Below, piece by piece: positions 26,714-36,214 of a DNA stretch of 60,277 bases. Source of the DNA: a bacterium (GTDB lineage Bacteria; Margulisbacteria; Marinamargulisbacteria; SXXA01). Under the pieces are notes generated by a model. That model saw nothing but the letters and a program-made list of their open reading frames with translations. It was not told where the DNA came from and searched no databases. Numbering within the stretch: position 1 is the first letter of the stretch; each line of letters starts with the position of its first letter. A program made the position numbers and the translations under genes. Location: positions 1 to 60,277 of the forward strand of contig CANIAP010000009.1 in assembly GCA_947465765.1 (NCBI GenBank), given 5' to 3'.

Positions 26714-27250
26714 ATGACGACCGTAAAGTTATACGGATTGCTTGCAGAATATAAAGATCCGTCGGCCTTGATTCACGCGGCAGAAAAACTTCGTGACGCG
26801 GGCTATAAGAATTTTGAGACTTATAGTCCCTTTCCTATCCACGGAATGGATTCTGCGATGGGAATTAAGGATTCGGTGTTGGGCTGGATCGTTGTGGCCT
26901 GTGGGGCGACTGGCTTGGCCAGTGCGATTGCCCTTCAAACGTGGGTGTCGGTTTCGGCCTATCGGGTGGTCACCAGTGGGAAATTGTTATTTAGTTTCCA
27001 GGCGTTTGTTCCCGTGTGCTTTGAGTTGATGGTCTTGTTTGCTGGTTTTGGTGCGGTGTTTGGGATGTTTGCACTGAATGGGCTTCCTAAGCTGTATCAC
27101 CCACTTTTTAAAAATCATCGATTTCGAACTGCGACTTCACATGGTTTTTTTGTCACGGTGGAGTCCAGTGATTCGCGATTCTCCCTGGAGGGTACCGCTC
27201 GGTTCTTGCAGGAAATTGGCGGATTGTCGGTTGAGGTGGTAGAGGAATAA
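26714..27250 (+). CDS. actD: Alternative complex III subunit D
   Basis: This 178-residue protein of the DUF3341 family begins VKLYGLLAEYKDPSALIHAAEKLRD, has HGMDSAMGIKDSVLGW before the first of two membrane helices, and ends with a GFFVTVESSD soluble domain. It is a structural membrane subunit of alternative complex III with no known cofactor. It starts three bases after actC and its stop overlaps actE as TAATG. Gene order and family signature agree. Confidence 0.92.
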   Translation: MTTVKLYGLLAEYKDPSALIHAAEKLRDAGYKNFETYSPFPIHGMDSAMGIKDSVLGWIVVACGATGLASAIALQTWVSVSAYRVVTSGKLLFSFQAFVPVCFELMVLFAGFGAVFGMFALNGLPKLYHPLFKNHRFRTATSHGFFVTVESSDSRFSLEGTARFLQEIGGLSVEVVEE

Positions 27251-27867
27251 TGATGAATATACGCAGTCTTGTTTTGGCCGGTGTGGTTTGTCTTGGATTG
27301 GTTGGGTGTCGGGGATATCAGACCACCAATGAGCCTTTTCATTTGAATCCCAATTTTGATTGGCAAGCTAAAGTTAAAGCCCAATCCAATCCCCGCACTG
27401 TTCCTGAGGGTACCGTTGCTTGGGGCACTGGGGCTATTTATGATGGAAATCACACCCGTCCCGATTTTTTAAAAGAAGATTCTGAATATTACACGGGCAA
27501 AACTGAGGCAGGATTGTTCGTGGCGAAGGTTCCCGTTAATGTAACCCCTGAGCTGATTAAACGGGGCCAAGAACGGTTTAATATTTATTGTGCCGTGTGT
27601 CACAATCGTGCGGGGACAGGGAAGACGCCTGTTATTTCCCGAGGGTTTGTACCCCCCCCCGATTTAGCGGATCCTCGATTGGTGGCGGTTGAGGACGGGT
27701 ATCTGTTTGATGTGGCCAGTAATGGCGTTCGAAGTATGCCTGGGTATCGTCGTCAGGTTAACGAAGCGGATCGATGGGCGATTGTGGTGTATTTACGCGC
27801 TATTCAAAAATCAAGAACAGCGTCAGAGCAAGAATTGCCGGACTCGGTTCGTGCTAAGTTGCAATAG
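27250..27867 (+). CDS. actE: Alternative complex III subunit E, monoheme cytochrome c lipoprotein
   Basis: The 205-residue protein has a lipoprotein signal (hydrophobic stretch ending LVGC, Cys at about residue 24), so it is anchored to a membrane on the periplasmic side. It carries one heme site, CAVCHNRAG, with a distal Met in VRSMPGYR. ActE takes part in electron exit from the complex to the oxidase. Two ATG codons in a row open the gene; the first overlaps the actD stop. Typical length. Confidence 0.9.
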   Translation: MMNIRSLVLAGVVCLGLVGCRGYQTTNEPFHLNPNFDWQAKVKAQSNPRTVPEGTVAWGTGAIYDGNHTRPDFLKEDSEYYTGKTEAGLFVAKVPVNVTPELIKRGQERFNIYCAVCHNRAGTGKTPVISRGFVPPPDLADPRLVAVEDGYLFDVASNGVRSMPGYRRQVNEADRWAIVVYLRAIQKSRTASEQELPDSVRAKLQ

Positions 27868-27885
27868 GTGAGGAGGGTTTAATCA

Positions 27886-29073
27886 ATGAGTAGTAGTACG
27901 AAGGTTCCCCGGTTATCCGGGTTTTTGGCATCGACGCTTCCTAAAATTTCTTTTTTATTGGGTGGGTTGTCACTCGCGTTGACGGCGGTATTGTGGCGCG
28001 GTAATCCGCATCACACTGCATTTTCTTATCTGTTTTCGTTTTTGTTTTTCTTGTCAATTACGTTAGGCTCTTTGTTTTTTGTCATTATCCAACATCTTAC
28101 GCGAGCCGGGTGGAGTGTGGTTCTTCGGCGCATTCCTGAGACCTTTGCAATGAATGCTTGGGTAATGGCGGTTTTCTTTTTGCCGATTCTGTTTGGTATT
28201 CATGAATTGTATCATTGGACCCACGCGGATGTGGTTGCGGCAGATCCGATTTTGCAAGGTAAGGCCGGATATTTGAATATTAAATTTTTCTTAGTCCGTG
28301 CCGTCCTGTTCTTGGGCGCGTGGGTTTGGATGGCGCGTTACTTTTATAAAAAATCGGTGAAGCAGGATTCGTCGGGCGATCCCAAATTAACCTTGTCGAT
28401 GCAGGCCTTTTCAGCGGCGGCGATTTTGATTTTTGCGATTACGCTTACCTTTGGTATTATCGATTGGGCAATGTCATTGACCCCCCATTGGTATTCAACG
28501 ATGTTTGGCGTCTATTTCTTTGCAGGGAGCGCTGTCGCGGCCTTCGCTATTATGAGTTTAGTGGCATTGACACTACGACGATTTGGATATTTAAAGGATA
28601 TCATTCGGGTTGAGCATTATCATGATGTTGCAAAATTTTTGTACGGGCTTAATATTTTTTGGGCGTATGTTTCTTTTAGTCAGTATTTCTTGATTTGGTA
28701 CGCCAACATTCCCGAGGAATCAGTGTGGTTTATGCAGCACTTTAATGGCTCTTGGAACACCGTGGCGGCGACACTAGCCATTGGACATTTTTTTGTACCG
28801 TTTCTGATCTTCATGTCGAAACACACTCGGCGTAATTTGACTGCTCATTGTGCAATGATGGTCTGGTTTTTGGTGATGCATTGCTTGGATATATATTGGC
28901 TGATTATGCCGAATATCACCCCCAATGGCATTCATATTTCAGTGTCCGATATATCTAGTTTTGTAGGAATTGGTGGAATTTATATTGGGTTCTTTTGGTT
29001 GCGATTGCGCAATGCATCGTTGATTCCGGTACAAGACCCGCGCTTGCCGGAGTCGCTTCGTCACCACACCTAA
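27886..29073 (+). CDS. actF: Alternative complex III NrfD-like membrane subunit F
   Basis: This 395-residue membrane protein with about ten helices is the second NrfD-like subunit. It has a QHLTRAGWSVVLRRIPE segment near residue 67, LYHWTHAD, SLTPHWYSTMFGVYFFAG, and HFFVPFLIFMSKHTRRN toward the end. In structures it pairs with ActC. An AGGAGGGT ribosome site precedes ATG 27886. The operon continues 13 bases later with a small membrane protein. No unusual features. Confidence 0.92.
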   Translation: MSSSTKVPRLSGFLASTLPKISFLLGGLSLALTAVLWRGNPHHTAFSYLFSFLFFLSITLGSLFFVIIQHLTRAGWSVVLRRIPETFAMNAWVMAVFFLPILFGIHELYHWTHADVVAADPILQGKAGYLNIKFFLVRAVLFLGAWVWMARYFYKKSVKQDSSGDPKLTLSMQAFSAAAILIFAITLTFGIIDWAMSLTPHWYSTMFGVYFFAGSAVAAFAIMSLVALTLRRFGYLKDIIRVEHYHDVAKFLYGLNIFWAYVSFSQYFLIWYANIPEESVWFMQHFNGSWNTVAATLAIGHFFVPFLIFMSKHTRRNLTAHCAMMVWFLVMHCLDIYWLIMPNITPNGIHISVSDISSFVGIGGIYIGFFWLRLRNASLIPVQDPRLPESLRHHT

Positions 29074-29086
29074 GGAGGCAATCGTT

Positions 29087-29392
29087 ATGTCAGGGCATGT
29101 AGAAGAATTTGTTAACGAGCCTAACTCCATTGGGATTTGGCTCAGCATGGGATTAACCACGGTTTCGTTAATTGTTATTTGTTATTTTGGGTCTTTGTAT
29201 TACATGGCATCCTCATCCGATACTGTTCGCGGGCGTGAGGCGGTCGGCGGAATCGGTGCGGAGCTGAGCGAGTTGCGGGCGTATGAAGGGGAGATGGCGA
29301 CGACGTTGAAGTGGGTTGATAAAGAGAAGGGCGTGGTCCAGATCCCGATCGATGTGGCCATGGATCTTGTGGTGAAATCATATCAAAAGTAA
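29087..29392 (+). CDS. Small single-helix membrane protein in the act-cox operon
   Basis: This 101-residue protein has one membrane helix (about 17-45) followed by a short soluble tail with the segment GVVQIPIDVAMDLVV. AAGGAGG stands eleven bases before ATG 29087. Proteins with a similar IPID/IPIE-x-AM-x-LV ending occur between complex III and Sco/cytochrome genes in other bacteria, as I recall; a precise family name is not certain. Position between actF and sco suggests an accessory or assembly subunit of the complex III-oxidase supercomplex, perhaps equivalent to an ActG-type subunit. Confidence 0.7.
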   Translation: MSGHVEEFVNEPNSIGIWLSMGLTTVSLIVICYFGSLYYMASSSDTVRGREAVGGIGAELSELRAYEGEMATTLKWVDKEKGVVQIPIDVAMDLVVKSYQK

Positions 29393-29423
29393 TCGCGGCC
29401 TGGTCGTTTATTTAACGGGTTTT

Positions 29424-30218
29424 TTGGTTAGTTTAGCAATGGGTTGTACGGTGTGGGCGATATCTCCTGCGCCGTCTGTCTTACCGGCCGACGTCAGAGA
29501 AGCCGGTATTTCCGAAAATATTGGCGGACAAATTCCGTTAGACGCGACGTTTACCGACTCTTCCGGGTCCAAAATATCGATGACGGAATTGTTCTCGGAT
29601 GGCCGGCCGGTGGTGTTGGTAATGGCGTATTATAATTGCCCGATGTTGTGTAATTTGGTACTTACCGGGGTGGCGGACGCAGTCAAAAGCACTCCAGGGA
29701 ATGTGGGTGAGCGGTATCGAATTGTTACGGTCAGTATTGATCCTTCCGATACGCCGGAGTCTGCTCGCAAATTCTCGAGTCGCTATGTGGGCGCGGTGGG
29801 GAATAAAGTAAAAGAGAATGGGTGGCGTTTTTTGGTGGGTAGTGAATCCGAAGTTAAACGTGTTGGCGACGCGGTCGGGTTTGGGTATAAATATCTACCG
29901 AAGACCAAAGAGTTTGCTCATGGGGCGGCGATTATGATTTTAACCCCTGAGGGTAAGGTGTCTCGGTATCTCTATGGTATCGAGTACAAGCCGAAGGATT
30001 TTAAGTTGGCCATTTTGGAGGCCAGTAATCGTCGGTTGGTTTCAACGACTGACAAGGTCGTTATGTTTTGTTATGCGTATGATCCAAATGCAAGAGGGTA
30101 CGCGTTGGTTGCTATGAATATTATGAAGCTAGGAGGCATTGTCACTGTCATTGTGTTGGGACTGGCCATCGTGTGGTTAAATTTCACAACCAAGAACCGT
30201 AGGAAAAATCATGGATAA
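29424..30218 (+). CDS. SCO1/SenC-type copper chaperone for cytochrome oxidase
   Basis: This thioredoxin-fold protein of about 264 residues has the copper-binding CPMLC motif followed by the distant His of KEFAHGAA. It has an N-terminal hydrophobic signal and, unusually, a C-terminal membrane helix (about 230-255) with a basic end. Sco proteins load the CuA site of oxidase subunit II, which is the next gene. The start is uncertain: the listed TTG at 29424 has no good ribosome site, and the frame is open back to 29376, with CTG 29400 giving a fuller signal peptide. Its end overlaps coxB by eight bases. Confidence 0.85.
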   Translation: MVSLAMGCTVWAISPAPSVLPADVREAGISENIGGQIPLDATFTDSSGSKISMTELFSDGRPVVLVMAYYNCPMLCNLVLTGVADAVKSTPGNVGERYRIVTVSIDPSDTPESARKFSSRYVGAVGNKVKENGWRFLVGSESEVKRVGDAVGFGYKYLPKTKEFAHGAAIMILTPEGKVSRYLYGIEYKPKDFKLAILEASNRRLVSTTDKVVMFCYAYDPNARGYALVAMNIMKLGGIVTVIVLGLAIVWLNFTTKNRRKNHG

Positions 30219-31182
30219 TAAAATTGTAAATGAGTCTTTAATTGCAGGAAAAGGATGGTTCCCTGCCGACGTGTCAACGTTCGGTAATTACGTAGATTCT
30301 CTGTATTCCTTTATTTTGTGGGTGTCCGTCATTCTGTTTGTCGCGATTACAATTGTGGTTGTGACGTTTGTTTTAAAATATAGGAAACGGCCAGGGTACG
30401 TGCAGCCCGGTGGCGAGCACATTACTCATAACACGAAGTTAGAACTGGCATGGACTGTGCCTCCGTTGATTTTGTGTTTGTTTGTTTTTTATTGGGGGTT
30501 CACTGGATTTTTGGATATGTCGGTTGCCCCCAAAAATGGGGAGGAAATTCACGTTGTTGGCAAAAAATGGATCTGGCAATTTGAATATAAAAATGGAACT
30601 AAGACACTGAGCGAGATGGTCGTTCCGGTTAATACTCCGATCATTTTGGTGATGACCTCGGAGGATGTCCTACATAGTTTTTATTCCCCTAATATGAGGA
30701 TCAAGCGGGATGTTGTACCTAATCGGTACACTAAGATTTGGTTTCAAGCGACACGGACGGGTAATTTTCAAATATTTTGCACCGAATTTTGTGGCGACGG
30801 GCACTCTCAGATGCAGGGCACCATACGCGTGGTATCTGCCGAAGAGTATAAGGATTGGCTGGCCAACTCAGGGTCCGCAGATGATGGGTTGCCGCTAGAG
30901 AAGCTGGGCGAAAAAGTGTACAGCGCCAAAGGCTGTGTGGCATGCCATTCAATAGATGGGTCTGCCATGGTGGGACCTTCCTGGAAGGGTACTTGGGGAA
31001 CGAGTCGGCCGATGACCGGTGGCGGTAGCGTCATTATGGACGAAAATTACGTTAAGGAATCAGTGAATTACCCGATCGCGAAAGTGGTGCAGGGTTACCA
31101 GCCGGTGATGCCTTCTTATAAAGGACTTCTTAGCGACCGTGAAATTGATGGCGTAATTGCGTATCTCAAAACCTTAAAGTAA
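30211..31182 (+). CDS. coxB: caa3-type cytochrome c oxidase subunit II
   Basis: The 323-residue subunit has two N-terminal membrane helices and a periplasmic cupredoxin domain with the CuA ligands in [12 protein letters not shown] and an upstream His (DVLHSFYSP). A cytochrome c domain is fused at the C-terminus, heme site CVACHS with Met in QPVMPSYKG. That fusion defines a caa3 oxidase, which takes electrons straight from complex III or a small cytochrome. ATG 30211 lies inside the sco end. Length and motif order are standard. Confidence 0.94.
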   Translation: MDNKIVNESLIAGKGWFPADVSTFGNYVDSLYSFILWVSVILFVAITIVVVTFVLKYRKRPGYVQPGGEHITHNTKLELAWTVPPLILCLFVFYWGFTGFLDMSVAPKNGEEIHVVGKKWIWQFEYKNGTKTLSEMVVPVNTPIILVMTSEDVLHSFYSPNMRIKRDVVPNRYTKIWFQATRTGNFQIFCTEFCGDGHSQMQGTIRVVSAEEYKDWLANSGSADDGLPLEKLGEKVYSAKGCVACHSIDGSAMVGPSWKGTWGTSRPMTGGGSVIMDENYVKESVNYPIAKVVQGYQPVMPSYKGLLSDREIDGVIAYLKTLK

Positions 31183-31199
31183 TCGGGAGAAATATTGAA

Positions 31200-32798
31200 A
31201 TGAGCCTACCTGCTGTCAGAACTGATTATATTAATGCAACCAAGGGATGGAAGTCTTGGTTGACGACGTTGGACCATAAACGAATTGGAATTATGTACCT
31301 TTTGTTTATCGCTATTTCCTTTGGGTTGGGCGGCTTCTTTGCTCTGGCGTTGCGGATGGAACTGCTCAATCCGGGGAAGCTGCTCTTTACGGCAAAACAA
31401 TACAACCAATTGTTTACTCTTCATGGGGCGGTCATGGTGTTTTTATTTATTGTTCCCTCTATTCCCGCGTCCCTGGGTAATTTTTTGCTCCCATTACAAA
31501 TAGGCGCGAAAGATGTCGCCTTCCCTAGAATGAATTTGATGAGTTTTTATTTGTACCTTTTTGGTGCCGTGTTTTGCGTTTATTCAATGGTTGCCGGTGC
31601 GGCGGATACGGGCTGGACCTTCTACACGCCCTATTCGATAACAACCAGTACCAGCGTGATCTCTATGACGCTGGGGGCGTTTATTTTGGGATTCTCCTCT
31701 ATTTTTACGGGGCTTAATTTTATTGTGACCATTCATAAAATGCGTGCCCCAGGTATGACGTGGTTCCGGATGCCCCTGATGGTCTGGGCGTTATATGCCA
31801 CCGCTATTATTCAGGTATTGGCGACGCCGGTGTTGGGAATTACGTTGCTTCTGTTGATTATTGAGCGGGTAGCAGGGATTGGGATATTCGATCCGGCATT
31901 GGGTGGCGATCCGGTGCTCTTCCAACATTTCTTTTGGTTTTATAGTCACCCTGCGGTCTATATCATGATTTTGCCGGCGATGGGGGTCATGAGTGAACTT
32001 GTAACCACGTTTTGTAAAAAGAATATTTTTGGCTACAAGATGATCGCTTATTCAAGTCTAGCCATCGCAATTATTTCGTTTTTAGTATGGGGCCATCACT
32101 TGTTTGTGTCGGGGCAGTCGGATTATGCGGCCATGATATTTTCGTTATTAACCTATTTGGTGGCCATTCCGTCGGCAGTTAAGATATTTAACTGGATTGC
32201 AACGATGTATCAGGGCGAGATTGATTTGAAGGCGCCGTTCCTTTATTTTCTTGCATTCCTTTTCTTGTTTAGTATTGGGGGCTTTACCGGGATTATGCTG
32301 GGGTCCTTGTCGTTAGATGTGTACTTACATGACACGTATTTTGTTGTAGCGCATTTCCACTACGTCATGATGGGTGGGACGGTGATGGCATTTTTGGGAG
32401 GCCTTCATTATTGGTGGCCAAAAATGTTTGGCAGGATGTATAGCGAAGGCGCTGCGTTCGTGGCATGGCTGTTTATTATGGTGGGATTCAATATGGTGTT
32501 CTTTACTCAGTTTTTGTTGGGTACCAAAGGAATGCCGCGTCGTTATTATTCGTATTTGGATCAATTTCAACCCCTCCATGCATTTTCCACATCGGGTACC
32601 TGGGTTTTAACCGTTGGATTTCTAATTATGGCGTTTTATTTGGTAGAGTCGCTGTTGAATGGAAAACAAGCGCCGGATAACCCATGGGGTGGGTTGACGT
32701 TAGAATGGACCACGCAAAGCCCGCCGATCACCGAGAATTTCTTGGATACACCTATAGTGGATTGTGGCCCTTACGAATACGATAAGGTGAAAGTGTAA
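31200..32798 (+). CDS. coxA: Cytochrome c oxidase subunit I, A2 type
   Basis: The 532-residue heme-copper oxidase core has about twelve helices. Heme and copper ligands are all present: the His of [15 protein letters not shown] with the CuB His, WGHHLF, and [14 protein letters not shown]. The usual Glu of HPEVY is replaced: the region reads [10 protein letters not shown], the Tyr-Ser signature of A2 oxidases such as those of Rhodothermus and Thermus caa3 enzymes. It reduces oxygen to water and pumps protons. It follows coxB by 17 bases with a GGGAGA ribosome site, and coxC overlaps its stop. Confidence 0.95.
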   Translation: MSLPAVRTDYINATKGWKSWLTTLDHKRIGIMYLLFIAISFGLGGFFALALRMELLNPGKLLFTAKQYNQLFTLHGAVMVFLFIVPSIPASLGNFLLPLQIGAKDVAFPRMNLMSFYLYLFGAVFCVYSMVAGAADTGWTFYTPYSITTSTSVISMTLGAFILGFSSIFTGLNFIVTIHKMRAPGMTWFRMPLMVWALYATAIIQVLATPVLGITLLLLIIERVAGIGIFDPALGGDPVLFQHFFWFYSHPAVYIMILPAMGVMSELVTTFCKKNIFGYKMIAYSSLAIAIISFLVWGHHLFVSGQSDYAAMIFSLLTYLVAIPSAVKIFNWIATMYQGEIDLKAPFLYFLAFLFLFSIGGFTGIMLGSLSLDVYLHDTYFVVAHFHYVMMGGTVMAFLGGLHYWWPKMFGRMYSEGAAFVAWLFIMVGFNMVFFTQFLLGTKGMPRRYYSYLDQFQPLHAFSTSGTWVLTVGFLIMAFYLVESLLNGKQAPDNPWGGLTLEWTTQSPPITENFLDTPIVDCGPYEYDKVKV

Positions 32799-33445
32799 TG
32801 ACAGACTTAAACGCTCACAAGGTTCACGAAGTCGCCCATCATTTCGCGAACGCAGGGCATGAATTTGATTCTGCTAAGTTGGGCATGTGGGTATTTTTGG
32901 TAACGGAAGTCTTGTTTTTTGGGGCACTGTTTGTCGCTTACGCATTTTTGAGATGGGCCTACCCTGAAATGTTTGTCGAGGCCCACCATTTGCTGGATTG
33001 GAGGATGGGGGCGTTAAATACCCTGATTTTGATTACCAGTAGCTTTACGATGGTGATGGCGGTTCGCTCCGCCCAAGTGAATCAACGGGGAAAGACAGCC
33101 GCCTATTTATCGGCGACGATGGTCTGTGCGTTTGGATTTATGGTCGTGAAATTTTTTGAATATGCCGCAAAAATTCATCATGGATATCTTCCTGCGAAGT
33201 TTTTTACGGCCCACGCCGTATCGGAACATCTTCATCTGTTTTTTGGCATTTATTTCATGATGACGGGTCTTCACGGCATTCACGTTGTGGTCGGAATTGG
33301 GCTGATTCTTTGGTTGCTGAGGCGCAATGCCAAAGGGCACTTTTATTCTGAATTTTATACCCCACTCGAGATGGTGGGCTTGTATTGGCATTTTGTGGAT
33401 TTGGTGTGGATATTTTTATTCCCACTATTTTATCTGGTGGGGTAA
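32798..33445 (+). CDS. coxC: Cytochrome c oxidase subunit III
   Basis: This is a 215-residue membrane protein with five helices, beginning with a short soluble end and [22 protein letters not shown], the standard subunit III start. It also has [20 protein letters not shown] and [17 protein letters not shown], the final helix signature. Subunit III stabilises the core oxidase. Its ATG overlaps the coxA stop by one base (AATG). No unusual features. Confidence 0.94.
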   Translation: MTDLNAHKVHEVAHHFANAGHEFDSAKLGMWVFLVTEVLFFGALFVAYAFLRWAYPEMFVEAHHLLDWRMGALNTLILITSSFTMVMAVRSAQVNQRGKTAAYLSATMVCAFGFMVVKFFEYAAKIHHGYLPAKFFTAHAVSEHLHLFFGIYFMMTGLHGIHVVVGIGLILWLLRRNAKGHFYSEFYTPLEMVGLYWHFVDLVWIFLFPLFYLVG

Positions 33446-33450
33446 GTTAT

Positions 33451-33849
33451 ATGAGTAATCACGCGCATTCTGAAGAGCATAGTCATCATTTTATAGTTCC
33501 CGTTCGGTATTACGTTGGGGCGCTGGTATCGCTTCTTATACTGACATTTATCACGGTATTCGTGGCCCAATTTAACTTTGGATCATTCAACCTTGTTGTT
33601 GCGATGGCCGTCGCTGTACTTAAGGCCGGTATCGTCATCAGCATTTTTATGGGGATGAAGTGGGATCATGGGTTTAACCGGGTCGCTTTTTTAGGGAGCC
33701 TTGTGTTTCTTTTTATTTTTTTCCTCTTTGTATTTTCGGATGTTTTATTTAGAGGATATCGTTCGCCGTTAGAGGCGACCCAGATTAACTTAAAAAGCCC
33801 AGTAATCCCCTTGGAACCCGGTGAAGTTCAAGAGGGATACCACAAGTAG
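33451..33849 (+). CDS. coxD: Cytochrome c oxidase subunit IV (prokaryotic type)
   Basis: A 132-residue protein with a His-rich N-terminus (HAHSEEHSHHF) and three membrane helices. It matches the small prokaryotic subunit IV: RYYVGALVSLLILTFITV, then the conserved K in VLKAGIVISIFMGMKWD. ATG 33451 starts right after coxC; an in-frame upstream start at 33385 would fall in coxC and is not used. The gene ends the operon and faces ctaA tail to tail, 32 bases apart. Confidence 0.88.
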   Translation: MSNHAHSEEHSHHFIVPVRYYVGALVSLLILTFITVFVAQFNFGSFNLVVAMAVAVLKAGIVISIFMGMKWDHGFNRVAFLGSLVFLFIFFLFVFSDVLFRGYRSPLEATQINLKSPVIPLEPGEVQEGYHK

Positions 33850-33881
33850 TTTATTTGATTGGTGGGGGGACGGCGCTGTTA

Positions 33882-34790
33882 TTAGTCCGACCCCTGTGGC
33901 GTCCAGGCATAAGCCAACGTTCCAATTGTAATCGCTGCGGCGGTTAAATGGATCGGTTGTAACGCAGCCACAAGACCCCATTGGGAGAACACGATTCCAC
34001 TGGTTATTTGGAATGCTAACGGGGTCAATATGAGCAATGAAATCCCCATAAGGCCCGCACGGTACCAACGGATTCCGAGGAATCCAGCTGAGGCCAGGAC
34101 GACCCAAGACATCGATCGGTGGATCAAATAGACTTTCCCCACTGCCAATAGCCCCGTTGCTGCTGCTCCTTGGTCGACGAGTTGGCGGACCTGACTTCCA
34201 AGGATGAATTGGACGGTGACTGCCAATGTTGCAATACGAAGCGCGAGGTCGGGTTTGGGGCGACGAGCCACCGACGTACGGGCAAGAATGATGTTTAAGA
34301 GGACGATAATTAGGATGGCGACGCCCATGTGGAGTGTGATTACCCAAGGTGTCAGAACCGTCGCCACGACGGTTGCACCCAGCCATCCCTGAAACCCGAT
34401 CATGCCGACAGCTAATGCACACAGTGATGGGGAGAATTTAGGAAGTTCCTTACGGGCGTAGACGGCGGCTGCGAATGTGAGTATGACGGATAAACCGATA
34501 ATGCTCCCGGTCAGGCGGTTTAAATATTCGGTCCATGTTTTAACGGGATTGAATTCCAGCTGATCATACCCACGGTCGGAGTATATTGCGCGATAGTTTT
34601 CGGGGAGTTGAGATGCGTGGGTGGGCGGGATCCATTGCCCAAAACATTTGGGCCAATCGGGGCAGCCCATCCCGGCACCGGTACTACGAACAAATGATCC
34701 CACCCAGATCAAAAAATAGACTAATATAAGGCTGGCAATGACCGTGACACGGAAGCGTTGTTTGCGCCGACCGGGCATGTTGTTTATCAT
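33882..34790 (-). CDS. ctaA: Heme A synthase (CtaA/COX15 type)
   Basis: This membrane protein of about 302 residues has eight helices and the features of COX15/CtaA: GSFVRSTGAGMGCPDWPKCF near the N-terminus, the LHMGVAI and LIHRSMSW His segments and LQPIHLTAAA near the end. It oxidises heme O to heme A for the oxidase. The usual EYxHR motif reads TEYLNRLTGS, with Asn in place of the first His; this variant may be normal in some lineages. I choose the ATG at 34790 because the sequence before it is unusual and would run into ctaB. With that start, ctaA and ctaB are back to back with only ten bases between them. Confidence 0.85.
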   Translation of the reverse strand: MINNMPGRRKQRFRVTVIASLILVYFLIWVGSFVRSTGAGMGCPDWPKCFGQWIPPTHASQLPENYRAIYSDRGYDQLEFNPVKTWTEYLNRLTGSIIGLSVILTFAAAVYARKELPKFSPSLCALAVGMIGFQGWLGATVVATVLTPWVITLHMGVAILIIVLLNIILARTSVARRPKPDLALRIATLAVTVQFILGSQVRQLVDQGAAATGLLAVGKVYLIHRSMSWVVLASAGFLGIRWYRAGLMGISLLILTPLAFQITSGIVFSQWGLVAALQPIHLTAAAITIGTLAYAWTPQGSD

Positions 34791-34800
34791 AGGATTTATC

Positions 34801-35664
34801 ATGCGCCGCATTATTTCACCGTTCATTGAGCTGATCAAACCTCGCATTGCGTTTATGCAGGTTATTACGGTGGCGATGGGGTTCTTTTTGGCGCGATCCC
34901 AATTTCCATCGGTGGGTTGGATTTTGTTCCCCTTGTTGGTCGGTACTTTTTTCACGGCTGCCGGTGCGGCCGCACTGAATCATTTCCTGGAACGGAATAT
35001 TGACGCGTTGATGGATCGTACTAAAAATCGTCCCATTCCGTCAGGCGTGATTGCCCCATGGAAGGCGGCTGTTTTGGGATTTGGGTTGTTGGCTGTGGGG
35101 TTAGTCATATTGTGGGTGTGGACCAACTCTTGGGTGACGTTTCTCTCGTTTTTAACTGCTTTTTTGTACGTTATTTTTTATACACCGTTGAAACAGATGA
35201 CCTGGCTGAATACGTATATGGGTGCGATTCCGGGGGCGATCCCACCGATGGCGGGGTGGGGGGCGGTTACAGGACACTTGGGAAGTGGGGCCTGGGAATT
35301 ATTTTTGATCATGTTTTTCTGGCAAATGCCCCATTTTTTTTCGATTGCGTGGATGTATAAAAATGATTACGGCAAAGCGGGGTTCAAAATGTTGTCGGTT
35401 GAAGATGGGAATGGGGACCGGACTTATTCTCAAATGATGGTGAACGGAATTCTTTTGGTCGGTGTGTCGCTTATTCCCGGGATGTTAGGGCATATGGGGG
35501 TAATTTACTCAGTGTCGGCTGCCGGCTTGGGGGTGTGGTTTATGGTGACCGTAATGAAATTTCGGCACTATAGAGACCGTGAGACCGCATTTAAGATAAT
35601 GAAGATGTCCGTTATTTATTTGCCACTGCTGTTGTTGGCGATCGTCGCTGACGCGTTACTTTGA
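34801..35664 (+). CDS. ctaB: Protoheme IX farnesyltransferase (heme O synthase)
   Basis: This 287-residue UbiA-family membrane enzyme adds farnesyl to heme B, giving heme O for heme A synthesis. Signatures: LIKPRIAFMQVITVAMG at the start, NHFLERNIDALMDRTKNRPIPSG (the DxxxD Mg-prenyl site), TPLKQMTWLNTYMGAIPGAIPP, and a KNDYGKAGFKMLSV segment. ATG 34801 is supported by the family's start; the in-frame upstream codons lie inside ctaA. With ctaA it supplies the heme A for the cox genes to its left. Length is normal. Confidence 0.92.
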   Translation: MRRIISPFIELIKPRIAFMQVITVAMGFFLARSQFPSVGWILFPLLVGTFFTAAGAAALNHFLERNIDALMDRTKNRPIPSGVIAPWKAAVLGFGLLAVGLVILWVWTNSWVTFLSFLTAFLYVIFYTPLKQMTWLNTYMGAIPGAIPPMAGWGAVTGHLGSGAWELFLIMFFWQMPHFFSIAWMYKNDYGKAGFKMLSVEDGNGDRTYSQMMVNGILLVGVSLIPGMLGHMGVIYSVSAAGLGVWFMVTVMKFRHYRDRETAFKIMKMSVIYLPLLLLAIVADALL

Positions 35665-35680
35665 TGAACGGGTCGTTTAA

Positions 35681-36214
35681 CTAGGTACGGCGCCAGACTT
35701 CAAATTGGATTTGAATTTTTTCTGGAGTATCGATGATTCCGGAATGCTGAGAGAGTTTGAACCTCTCTGGGATCGTGGGGAAAAAGGCGTCGCAGGGGGC
35801 TGCGTTAATTACCCGAGTGAGGTAGATGGTATCGAGTTTGTGGTGCTCAATTGCCGTCTCATAGACCTGCGCGCCTCCGATGACAAATACCCGGTTTACG
35901 GTGGGGTCTGAGGCGCATCGCGATAGGCCGGCTTCTAGGGTCGGAATGATTGTAATTCCCTCTGCGGGGTAGTCGTGATTGGTGGTGATGACTAAATTCA
36001 TGCGATGGGGTAGTGGACGGACCGCATCGGGCAGCGATTCAAATGTCTTTCGTCCCATGATGACGACGTTGAATTTTCCGTCCGGAGCCGTCGTGGTCAT
36101 CGTCTTAAATAAGGCCATGTCCGCCTTGATTTTCCATGGGAGCGTATTGTTGATACCGATTCCGTTGGAAAGGTTAGTCGCGACTAATATGCTGAAATGC
36201 CGGGGGGCAATCAT
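35681..36214 (-). CDS. folA: Dihydrofolate reductase with eukaryote-like insertion
   Basis: The 177-residue enzyme reduces dihydrofolate with NADPH for thymidylate and purine synthesis. Motifs: NGIGINNTLPWKIKADMALF (with the catalytic Asp), IMGRKTFESLP, and VFVIGGAQVYETAIEH. Between the substrate helix and the MGRKT motif lies TMTTTAPDGKFNVV, and then VRPLPHRMNLVITT. This is longer than most bacterial DHFRs and closer to plant, fungal or large-DNA-virus types. Its ATG overlaps the stop of the double-hotdog gene. No thyA is next to it. The assignment to DHFR is firm; the eukaryotic origin is a guess. Confidence 0.9.
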   Translation of the reverse strand: MIAPRHFSILVATNLSNGIGINNTLPWKIKADMALFKTMTTTAPDGKFNVVIMGRKTFESLPDAVRPLPHRMNLVITTNHDYPAEGITIIPTLEAGLSRCASDPTVNRVFVIGGAQVYETAIEHHKLDTIYLTRVINAAPCDAFFPTIPERFKLSQHSGIIDTPEKIQIQFEVWRRT

